Assembly: GCA_030550225.1 (NCBI GenBank)
Contig: JAUQPV010000114.1
Location: 1 to 7,759 of the forward strand
Origin: Acidobacteriota bacterium
GTDB taxonomy: Bacteria > Acidobacteriota > HRBIN11
Length of the DNA stretch: 7,759 nucleotides
Reading direction: 5' to 3'
Part shown: one piece after another, positions 1 to 5,034 of the stretch
Numbering within the stretch: position 1 is the stretch's first letter
How the letters are laid out: each line of letters starts with the position of its first letter
Translations under genes and position numbers: made by a program
Notes under the pieces: model-generated
Databases searched by the model: none
Seen by the model: only the letters and a program-made list of their open reading frames with translations
What the model was told of the DNA's origin: nothing

Positions 1-252
1 GGCCATACGCCGGGAAGCGTGTGCCTCCAGGTCGACCGCCATCTCTTCACGGGGGATACGCTGTTTGCCGGGACGGTCGGGCGGACGGACCTGCCGGGCG
101 GGTCCTACGAGACCCTCCTGCAGTCGATCATGACCCGCATCGTCCCCCTGGGGGACGACGTCGTGATCCATCCGGGCCACGGCCCTGAGTCGACCGTCGG
201 CCGGGAGCGCCTGGTCAATCCGTTCCTTCAACTCCCATACGTGCCGTTGTAA
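1..252 (+). CDS. Metallo-beta-lactamase-fold hydrolase, C-terminal part (glyoxalase II-like), 5'-truncated
   Basis: The reading frame is open from base 1 and ends at the TAA at 250-252, so only the last 83 residues are present and the start lies outside the window. The fragment opens with GHTPGS, the metal-binding His motif typical of glyoxalase II-like MBL hydrolases. It continues with FTGDTLF, whose Asp bridges the two metals in this family, then GRTDLPGG, and HPGHGP with the last metal-binding His. This order and spacing match short single-domain MBL hydrolases annotated as hydroxyacylglutathione hydrolase-like, which hydrolyse thioesters such as S-lactoylglutathione or related substrates in the cytoplasm. 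Actual substrate cannot be inferred from the fragment. A persulfide dioxygenase (ETHE1-like) is an alternative, because it shares these motifs. Confidence 0.9.
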   Translation, partial: GHTPGSVCLQVDRHLFTGDTLFAGTVGRTDLPGGSYETLLQSIMTRIVPLGDDVVIHPGHGPESTVGRERLVNPFLQLPYVPL

Positions 253-258
253 ATGCGG

Positions 259-300
259 GTGCTGGGTGTCGGGTGTTCGGTGTTCGGGACGGGGTGTGAT
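259..300. repeat. Short heptamer tandem repeat
   Basis: Six consecutive 7-base units follow the stop of the first gene. The first four are close to GTGTTCG (GTGCTGG, GTGTCGG, GTGTTCG, GTGTTCG) and the last two are more diverged. The unit differs in length and sequence from the octamer family elsewhere in this window. No coding or regulatory role is visible. Confidence 0.5.
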
Positions 301-302
301 AA

Positions 303-360
303 AGCCGTTCGGCCCGTGAGAATCCGGATGGACTCGGCCTTTCCGACCCTTCGAGAAGGG
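303..360 (-). repeat. Dispersed structured element, copy A (inverted, partial)
   Basis: Read on the minus strand, this copy shares an identical 21-base block (303-323) with copy C at 6093-6113. The similarity resumes in the GGAAAGGCCG block (plus-strand 335-344). Between these blocks it differs by substitutions and one extra base. Where copies B and C have a stem before the GGCCG block, this copy has its own perfect hairpin, CCCTTC-GA-GAAGGG at 347-360. It points away from prmA, towards the first gene, and forms a divergent pair with copy B. No ORF is present in it. Confidence 0.6.
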
Positions 361-432
361 CGAACGGCGAATAGCTCCCGACCTGCCTAGCGGCCCGAGA
401 CCGTTGCTTGTTACTTCGTCACTTTACAAAAC

Positions 433-499
433 CGTGCCCCTCGAGCAGTGGGGAGGGCCGTCCCGATACGATTCTTACGAACTGAACGGCTCTGTTAAG
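433..499 (+). repeat. Dispersed structured element, copy B, in the prmA leader
   Basis: This 67-base segment aligns without gaps to 6055-6121 (copy C). The last 50 bases match at 41 positions, and the final 15 bases, GAACGGCTCTGTTAAG minus its first base, are identical. A stem near the 5' end (bases 437-442 with 451-456) keeps pairing in both copies at several positions although the bases differ. A conserved GCCGT (457-461 region) can pair with ACGGC (486-490). The element ends 14 bases before the prmA start codon, so it would be in the leader if transcription starts upstream. An AT-rich patch with TACAAA at 425-430 just before it could be a -10 box, but this is weak. It matches no riboswitch class I can name. 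Confidence 0.65.
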
Positions 500-513
500 G
501 CGCCGAGGCGACC

Positions 514-1392
514 ATGAGGCATCCGGTATCCGGCCATCCCGTCTGGGAGGTCGTCATCGAGTTCCACCGGCCGGAGATGGAAGAGTGGTTTGTCGAGCGG
601 GTCACGGCCCTGCAGCACGTCGGGATGTACTGGACCGTCCGGGGGCCTATTCTCTCCGCCCACGTGTTCACGGATGCACCCCCCGAGGCCCGATCGCTCT
701 GGTCGGAGCTGGCCCGCCGGGACCCGGAAGTCCAGGTCCGTCGGCGGATCTTGAAGTATCGGGACTGGCAAAAGCAGTGGCAACGTCGATGGCGACCCAT
801 TCGGGTCGGCCGCCGGTGGCTCGTCCTGCCCCCGTGGCGGGAGGTCCGCCCTCAGGACCGGGATCGCCTTCCGATCCGGATCGAGCCCCGGCGGGCCTTT
901 GGGACGGGCCTCCACGAGACGACTCAGCTCATGCTCCGTTGGATGGAGACCCTGGACTTTGAGGGTCGGACTGTCGCCGACGTCGGGACCGGCACGGGCG
1001 TCCTGTCCATCGCCGCCGCTCGGGCCGGTGCCCGGAAGGTTTACGCCCTGGACATCGATGCGGAAGCCGTCGAGGAAGCCCAGTCGAACGTGCGTCTCAA
1101 CGGTCTGACGGACCGAATCGAGTGCCTTGCGGGGTCTTTCGAGAAGCTGTCCGACGGGTCGGTCGACATCCTGTTGGCCAATCTGGAGTTGGAGCCCCTG
1201 ATCGAGGCCATCCCGGCGGCCGCCCGAGTCCTGCGGCCCGAGGGCGTGTGGCTGGTCAGCGGCATCTTCCGGGACCACGGGGACGTCTTTCAGGCCGCCG
1301 TCCGTTCGAGCCCCTTCCGCATCACGGGCCGACGCCGCCGGGGCGAGTGGATGAGCTACCGGCTTACCACCAGAAGGAGAGGCCCCCGGTGA
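514..1392 (+). CDS. prmA: Ribosomal protein L11 methyltransferase (PrmA)
   Basis: This 292-residue protein has the full PrmA layout. An N-terminal substrate-recognition region (about 1-70) is followed by a linker and a class I SAM-dependent methyltransferase domain. The hallmark AFGTGLHETT is at residues 128-137, and the SAM-binding glycine motif DVGTGTG at 156-162. The acidic end of strand 2 is LDID around 179-182, and LLANLELEPL at 220-229 corresponds to the family's ANI(L) motif. PrmA trimethylates lysines and the N-terminus of ribosomal protein L11 in the cytoplasm. Length agrees with the family (about 290-300). The ATG at 514 follows a purine-rich GAGGCG, a weak ribosome-binding site. 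The C-terminal tail is Arg-rich (TTRRRGPR). The gene is single, preceded by repeat element copy B, and its last 29 bases overlap the convergent barrel gene. Confidence 0.93.
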   Translation: MRHPVSGHPVWEVVIEFHRPEMEEWFVERVTALQHVGMYWTVRGPILSAHVFTDAPPEARSLWSELARRDPEVQVRRRILKYRDWQKQWQRRWRPIRVGRRWLVLPPWREVRPQDRDRLPIRIEPRRAFGTGLHETTQLMLRWMETLDFEGRTVADVGTGTGVLSIAAARAGARKVYALDIDAEAVEEAQSNVRLNGLTDRIECLAGSFEKLSDGSVDILLANLELEPLIEAIPAAARVLRPEGVWLVSGIFRDHGDVFQAAVRSSPFRITGRRRRGEWMSYRLTTRRRGPR

Positions 1393-2047
1393 ACGTCCAG
1401 CCGCTCAGGTCGATCGGCTGAAAGCTCGGGTCGAACTGGGGCCCGAGCTTGCCGTTTAGGCCGGTATACTTGGCCTCCCAGTCCAGGGTCGCCCGCCGGC
1501 CGATGGGGATTTGCAGGCCCGCCATCACGTGCCATCCCAGGTCCTGACCCTCGGCCCGGAAGTCACCGAAGTCGATGAAGGCGTTTCGCCGGCCGCGGTT
1601 GAACACAAAGTCACCCGTCTCGGCGTACCGCCAGAAGTAGATGCCCAGGCCGCCGCCGACGTACGGGATGGCCCTCCGGCGGGTGCGACCCAGGGGCAAG
1701 AACTTGAGGCTGGCCTCGACGGGAACGATGCTGAGTTGGATGGTCCGTACGATGGGTGTGCCGTCCGGATACACGTAATCCCGGTCCTCGACGTCTCGGT
1801 CCCGCTCATAGAAAGACACGGCCACGGCGGCGTTGAACCACCGGCCGGCAAAGAGGTCATATCCGACGCCCAGGGTGCCGCCGACCATCTGGCCGGTCGT
1901 CAAAGTCGTCTCTTGCCGGTTGAGGTCCCAGATGTCGCTCTTCCCCCGGGGGACGAAGACGCCCAGGCGGACCGAGAGCGTATCGGCCCAGGCCGGAGAC
2001 GTCAGGAGTATCGGGCTGGCCATGAGACCCCATAGGATTCGACGCAT
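1364..2047 (-). CDS. Exported outer-membrane beta-barrel protein, function unknown
   Basis: The 227-residue product begins with a clear Sec signal peptide: MRR, a hydrophobic stretch, then SPAWA with likely cleavage before DTLSV (after residue 21). The mature part consists of alternating polar/hydrophobic strands rich in Gly and aromatics (for example LGVGYDLF, YVGGGLGIYFW, GWTFTGGLSFWW). It ends in an aromatic residue, as barrel proteins recognised by the BAM complex do. The size fits an 8-stranded OmpA/OmpW-like barrel, so it is probably in the outer membrane. The charged RTRRRA turn and acidic segments would be loops. There is no lipobox. The start at 2047 is well supported by GGAGGT (plus-strand ACCTCC 2053-2058) five bases upstream. 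The gene is convergent with prmA and divergent from the fusion gene. Specific function is not recognisable. Confidence 0.85.
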   Translation of the reverse strand: MRRILWGLMASPILLTSPAWADTLSVRLGVFVPRGKSDIWDLNRQETTLTTGQMVGGTLGVGYDLFAGRWFNAAVAVSFYERDRDVEDRDYVYPDGTPIVRTIQLSIVPVEASLKFLPLGRTRRRAIPYVGGGLGIYFWRYAETGDFVFNRGRRNAFIDFGDFRAEGQDLGWHVMAGLQIPIGRRATLDWEAKYTGLNGKLGPQFDPSFQPIDLSGWTFTGGLSFWW

Positions 2048-2059
2048 CGTGTACCTCCT

Positions 2060-2091
2060 ATCGGCAATTCGGCAGTTCGGGAATCCGCAGT
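2060..2091 (-). repeat. Octamer array 1, upstream of the barrel gene
   Basis: On the plus strand the units are ATCGGCAA, TTCGGCAG, TTCGGGAA and a degenerate fourth. Read on the coding strand of the barrel gene they are TTCCCGAA, CTGCCGAA and TTGCCGAT, ending directly at the AGGAGGT ribosome-binding site. The unit and the orientation relative to the gene are the same as in the arrays before the genes at 2699 and 4308. Confidence 0.75.
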
Positions 2092-2115
2092 TGATAGTGC
2101 TTTGTCCATCTCAAA

Positions 2116-2175
2116 GTTTGTAGTAGCGCAATTTATTGCGCTTTTCATGCGGCGACGCGGCGCCGCACTACAAAC
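2116..2175. repeat. Cloverleaf-like inverted repeat, REP/MITE-type element
   Basis: A perfect 9-base outer inverted repeat, GTTTGTAGT (2116-2124) with ACTACAAAC (2167-2175), encloses two perfect hairpins. The first is AGCGCAA-TTTA-TTGCGCT (2125-2142). The second is TGCGGCG-ACGCGG-CGCCGCA (2148-2167), with one base shared with the outer stem. A TTTTC linker separates the two hairpins. Together they form a compact three-way junction of 60 bases on either strand. Its AT content differs from the surrounding GC-rich DNA. Such small multi-hairpin elements are often non-autonomous repeats moved by Y1/RAYT transposases; that link is inferred, since only one copy is in the window. A structured RNA is the alternative. 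Confidence 0.7.
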
Positions 2176-2202
2176 ATCAAATCAAAAATGGATGAAGCAG
2201 TA

Positions 2203-2250
2203 GTCTGGAGGTCGGCAGATGGATCGTTCGGCAATTGGGGGATGAAGCAG
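2203..2250 (+). repeat. Octamer array 2
   Basis: Six units in unbroken 8-base phase include GTCGGCAG, ATGGATCG, TTCGGCAA and TGAAGCAG. The orientation is the reverse complement of the YTGCCGAA unit in array 3, so the two arrays face each other across 71 bases (2251-2321). A 68-residue ORF covering this area (2188-2394) is composed mostly of repeat sequence and is not called. Confidence 0.65.
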
Positions 2251-2321
2251 GTACCCGAGGCCTTCTATCTTGGGATGAGGACATTCGTGGACCTCTCACA
2301 AAGGGCTGGATGCTTGATTCA

Positions 2322-2393
2322 TCCCCCATCGATTCATCCATCTACCGGCCGAATTGCCCATCTGCCGAACTCCCGGATTGCTGAATTCCTATA
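2322..2393 (-). repeat. Octamer array 3, inverted relative to array 2
   Basis: Nine units are in 8-base phase. The clearest are TTGCCCAT, CTGCCGAA, CTCCCGGA and TTGCTGAA at 2354-2385. The first units (TCCCCCAT, CGATTCAT) mirror the GGGGGATGAA part of array 2. The array has no gene within 300 bases downstream, unlike arrays 1, 4 and 5. Confidence 0.65.
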
Positions 2394-2628
2394 GCAAATG
2401 CAGTGCCAAACCCGGACGGTGCCTGAATACCGGGTCGGTGAGGTCCCGGTCGACTCGAGCGTTCCCCCGTCGGGGACACCTGTCCCATGAGGCGGTCAGG
2501 GCGGGACCGAAGGACCCCTTCAGCCTCCTTCCAGGGACTCCGCTCTTTCTCTATAATCCCATTAAGACCGAGGTTCTGACGAGACTCGACTCCTTACCTT
2601 TCTTTCCCTTCTGTCTTCTTTTCCGTGA
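2394..2628. other. Non-coding leader stretch of the fusion gene
   Basis: No convincing gene is present. Visible are two overlapping, mutually exclusive hairpins: CCCC-GTC-GGGG at 2465-2475 and GGGACA-CC-TGTCCC at 2473-2486. A TATAAT hexamer lies at 2552-2557. A strongly pyrimidine-biased tract runs from about 2588 to 2624 just before octamer array 4. The overlapping hairpins could act as alternative structures if transcribed, but the likely promoter is downstream of them. No known riboswitch was recognised. Confidence 0.4.
2529..2557 (+). promoter_or_regulatory. Candidate sigma70-type promoter of the fusion gene
   Basis: A perfect TATAAT is at 2552-2557, rare in this GC-rich DNA. A hexamer TTCCAG lies 17 bases upstream at 2529-2534, a poor match to TTGACA. 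Transcription from about 2564 would give a leader of roughly 135 bases containing the pyrimidine tract and octamer array 4. The support is the -10 box and position only. Confidence 0.35.
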
Positions 2629-2692
2629 CTGCCCGACTGCCGGGTGAGCGGACTCCCGAATTGCCGGATTGCCGAATTCCCGCATCCGGGAG
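2629..2692 (-). repeat. Octamer array 4, ending in the ribosome-binding site of the fusion gene
   Basis: Eight consecutive octamers in perfect phase begin CTGCCCGA CTGCCGGG and continue through CTCCCGAA, TTGCCGGA, TTGCCGAA and TTCCCGCA. The last unit is TCCGGGAG (2685-2692), which also supplies the GGGAG Shine-Dalgarno sequence for the ATG at 2699. The last two units can pair as CCCG-CATC-CGGG, which would hide part of that site. The arrangement is nearly the same as in array 5. Confidence 0.8.
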
Positions 2693-2698
2693 CGGACG

Positions 2699-4057
2699 AT
2701 GGACCCGACGCTCATGGAGACCTTACGGGTTGCCAAGGAGATCCTGCAGGGGCACAAGACCCTCACGTTAGTCAGTTCGGCCGACGGTCGGGTCTGGGCC
2801 GGGAAGGTCTATTACGGGGAAGAGGACGGCTACATCTATGTGGCCCTCGAGCAGGGCCGGAACTACCGGAACATCGTGGCGAACCCCCGGGTATTTTTCG
2901 TCATCGAGCACAGTATCCCGGACCGGTTCATCCAGGGCGAGGGTATCGCCGAGCGGCTTGGGCCTATCGAGGAGCGACCCGAGCGGCACATCATCTTTCG
3001 GAACGCTCTTGAGCTGGTCGTCTTTGCCAAGTCCTTTCCCGGCGTCGAGGTCTTTCGCATCCGGCCGACGCGCCTGTACGTGTCAGACTTCACGGGGGTC
3101 TGGAAGCCCCGGGCCGAGGTCGAGGTCACCGACGAGGTCCTGCGAGTCTTCCAAACGGAGCTCAAGACGCGGGTGCCGGCCTGGAAGGTCTACTGGAAGG
3201 CCACCCGGCCCTTTGCCTTCACGGTGACGGTCATGCCGGTCCTGCTGGGGGCCCTGATGGCGCCTCGATTTTCGTGGGTCTGGTTCCTGCTAACCTTTCT
3301 GGGGGCTTTGCTCCTGCACGCCGGGGTGAACGTCATCAGCGATGCCTTCGACTACCGACGGGGCGTCGATACGTGGCGGGTCCTCGGCTCAAGCCGGGTC
3401 CTGGTCGACGGCCTGATGGCGCCCGGTGCCCACCTGCGGTGGGGCCTCTGGCTGTTCGGCCTGGGATGCCTGACGGGGTTGGTCTTGACCTATTTCCGAG
3501 GCTGGCCGGTCTTGGCCTTCGGATTGGTCGGGGCCGTCCTGGGTTTCTTCTACACGGCCCCGCCCCTGGGCCTCAAGTACTGGGGTCTCGGCGACTTGGC
3601 CGTCTTCCTGGCCTTCGGGCCTCTGATGGCGATGGGGGCATACTACGTGCAGGCGCAGGAGATATCGTGGCGGTTGGCGTGGCTGGCCGTGCCCATCGGC
3701 CTTCTGACGATCGCCATCCTCCACGGTAATAACTTCCGGGACGTCTGGGAGGACGCCCGGGCCGGCTACCGGACGCTGGCCGGCCTCTTGGGACCCCGGG
3801 GCTCCAGCCTGTACTACCTGACCCTGGTCGGTGGGGCCTATGCCGCTACAGTCGTGTTCGTCGTCCTGGGCTGGCTTCCGATATGGACCTTGCTGGTATT
3901 TGGGACCATACCTTATGCTTGGCGGAACATCCGGGTCGCCTTTCAGCCAGCCCGGGTTGCCTTTACGTTCTTGGACCTCCTGACGGCCCAGCTCCACATG
4001 CTGTTCGGGCTGGCCCTGATCGGGGGTCTTCTGCTGGGCCGATGGGTCCGGCTGTAA
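2699..4057 (+). CDS. menA: Fusion protein: PNPOx-like split-barrel domain plus MenA-type (UbiA) prenyltransferase
   Basis: The 452-residue protein has two parts. Residues 5-135 resemble the pyridoxamine-phosphate-oxidase-like split beta-barrel that binds FMN or F420: TLTLVSSADG, KVYYGEEDGYIYVAL, NPRVFFVIE, a QGEGIAERLG strand, and RIRPTRLYVSDF. Residues 165-448 are a polytopic membrane UbiA-superfamily prenyltransferase with both Asp-rich motifs: N211-VIS-D215-AF-D218, and NNFRDVWED at 344-352 followed by AGYRTLAGLLG. That second motif and the C-terminal LTAQLHMLFG fit MenA, which attaches the polyprenyl chain to 1,4-dihydroxy-2-naphthoate in menaquinone synthesis at the inner membrane. MenA alone is about 290-310 residues, so the extra N-terminus is a real domain addition. 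ATG 2699 follows GGGAG; a TTG at 2669 lies inside the octamer array and is disfavoured. The soluble domain may bind flavin or act in quinone redox chemistry; this is inference. Another UbiA substrate is possible. Confidence 0.85.
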   Translation: MDPTLMETLRVAKEILQGHKTLTLVSSADGRVWAGKVYYGEEDGYIYVALEQGRNYRNIVANPRVFFVIEHSIPDRFIQGEGIAERLGPIEERPERHIIFRNALELVVFAKSFPGVEVFRIRPTRLYVSDFTGVWKPRAEVEVTDEVLRVFQTELKTRVPAWKVYWKATRPFAFTVTVMPVLLGALMAPRFSWVWFLLTFLGALLLHAGVNVISDAFDYRRGVDTWRVLGSSRVLVDGLMAPGAHLRWGLWLFGLGCLTGLVLTYFRGWPVLAFGLVGAVLGFFYTAPPLGLKYWGLGDLAVFLAFGPLMAMGAYYVQAQEISWRLAWLAVPIGLLTIAILHGNNFRDVWEDARAGYRTLAGLLGPRGSSLYYLTLVGGAYAATVVFVVLGWLPIWTLLVFGTIPYAWRNIRVAFQPARVAFTFLDLLTAQLHMLFGLALIGGLLLGRWVRL

Positions 4058-4102
4058 AATCCGGCCGTGAGGGCAGGCGTCCCGTCTGGGGGAAGGAAGT
4101 AG

Positions 4103-4226
4103 ACACCGGCATGACCGCCGGTTCTCTAAGGATGACACCGCCATAACTGGCGGTGTTGAGATAGGATGGACGCCGCCATGACTGGCGGCGCCAGGACAGG
4201 ATGACACCGGCATGACTGCCGGTGTT
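4103..4226. repeat. Array of four REP-like palindromes downstream of the fusion gene
   Basis: Four imperfect copies of a hairpin are spaced 30-35 bases apart. Unit 1 is ACCGGC-ATGACC-GCCGGT (4105-4122). Unit 2 is ACACCGCC-ATAACT-GGCGGTGT (4135-4156). Unit 3 is CGCCGCC-ATGACT-GGCGGCG (4171-4190). Unit 4 is ACACCGGC-ATGACT-GCCGGTGT (4204-4225). The stems swap GGC/GCC in both arms, so pairing is kept while sequence changes, and the 6-base loop is nearly constant. The linkers before units 2, 3 and 4 contain GGATG. The same family recurs at 7584-7674. The array may also protect or terminate the upstream transcript, but no U-tract is seen. Confidence 0.8.
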
Positions 4227-4244
4227 CCGAGGGTAGAGGGTGGG

Positions 4245-4300
4245 GTACCGACCTGCCCATCTGCCGGATTCCCGAACTGCCGAATTCCCGAATCCGGGAG
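4245..4300 (-). repeat. Octamer array 5, ending in the ribosome-binding site of the UPF0173 gene
   Basis: Seven octamers in perfect phase include CTGCCCAT CTGCCGGA, then TTCCCGAA, CTGCCGAA and TTCCCGAA. The final unit TCCGGGAG (4293-4300) is identical to the last unit of array 4. Together with the next base it gives the GGGAGG Shine-Dalgarno site of the ATG at 4308. The last two units can pair as CCCG-AATC-CGGG. Confidence 0.8.
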
Positions 4301-4307
4301 GTCGATC

Positions 4308-5015
4308 ATGTCCGGACAGGTGACCGTCACGTGGTTGGGCCATGCGGCCTTTCGGGTCGTCTCGCCGGGCGGCCGGGTGGTCCTGTTCGACCCCTGGCTG
4401 GACAATCCGAAGTGCCCGCCCCAATGGAAAAATCTGGACCGAGTCGACCTAATCCTGCCGACCCACGGCCACTTTGACCACCTGGGGAATACGGTCGAGT
4501 TGGCCAAGAAGCACGACGCCAAGGTCGTCGCCATCTATGAGATATCCGTTTGGTTAGAGTCGAAAGGCGTCTCGACGGTCATCGGGGCGAACAAGGGCGG
4601 CACGGTCGAGGTCGACGGCCTGCGGGTCACGATGGTCTCGGCGGATCACAGTAGCGGGATCGCCGAAGGTGGCCAAGTCGCCTACGGTGGAGACCCCGTC
4701 GGCTTCGTCGTCCAGCTTGAGAACGGCTTCCGTATCTATCATGCCGGGGACACGAACGTCTTTGGGGATATGCGTCTCATCGGCCGACTCTACCGGCCGG
4801 ACCTGGCCCTGCTCCCCATCGGGGGCCACTTCACGATGGGGCCTCTCGAGGCGGCCGAGGCGATTCGCCTGCTGGGCGTCTCCCGGGTCATCCCGATGCA
4901 CTACGGGACGTTTCCGCTCTTGGCCGGCACGCCGGACCAGCTCCGGGAGTTCACGCGTGACGTCCCGGGCTTGCAGATCTATGCCCTTCAGCCCGGTGAG
5001 TCCGTCACGTTCTGA
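4308..5015 (+). CDS. UPF0173-type metal-dependent hydrolase (MBL fold)
   Basis: The 235-residue protein has the compact layout of the UPF0173/YtkL family of metallo-beta-lactamase-fold hydrolases, and the usual family length. Visible motifs are WLGHAAF (9-15), FDPWLDNP (27-34), the metal-binding THGHFDH (52-58), the ADHSS segment (112-116), HAGDT (145-149), PIGGHFTMG (170-178) and MHYGTF (197-202). These provide the usual His/Asp ligands for a binuclear metal site. The protein has no signal peptide and should be cytoplasmic; the physiological substrate of the family is not established. The start at 4308 is chosen because GGGAGG lies six bases upstream. An earlier in-frame ATG at 4212 sits within a REP hairpin and is rejected. 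The stop lies 19 bases before the dehydratase start, suggesting one transcript. Confidence 0.92.
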   Translation: MSGQVTVTWLGHAAFRVVSPGGRVVLFDPWLDNPKCPPQWKNLDRVDLILPTHGHFDHLGNTVELAKKHDAKVVAIYEISVWLESKGVSTVIGANKGGTVEVDGLRVTMVSADHSSGIAEGGQVAYGGDPVGFVVQLENGFRIYHAGDTNVFGDMRLIGRLYRPDLALLPIGGHFTMGPLEAAEAIRLLGVSRVIPMHYGTFPLLAGTPDQLREFTRDVPGLQIYALQPGESVTF

Positions 5016-5034
5016 GACTCGGAGGTCCATGCGA

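Noticed and set aside
475..1278. 267-residue minus-strand ORF opposite prmA
   Set aside because: It lies wholly antisense to a clearly recognised prmA, is rich in Pro/Arg/Gly/Asp as expected of a GC-rich shadow frame, and shows no motif.
2188..2394. 68-residue ORF in the divergent intergenic region
   Set aside because: Most of it is translation of octamer arrays 2 and 3; it lacks a good ribosome-binding site and recognisable features.
4103..4226. Possible small CRISPR array
   Set aside because: The repeated part is itself a palindrome with varied stems, linkers are only about 12 bases and share GGATG, and no cas gene is near.
4212..4307. N-terminal extension of the UPF0173 protein from ATG 4212
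   Set aside because: The ATG is the loop of a REP-like hairpin, the extension would translate the octamer array, and the family begins near the ATG at 4308, which has a strong GGGAGG.
3389..4534. 381-residue minus-strand ORF
   Set aside because: It crosses the antisense of the MenA domain, the REP-like hairpins, the octamer array and the UPF0173 start; its sequence is low-complexity and includes translated repeats (TPAVMPVSS).
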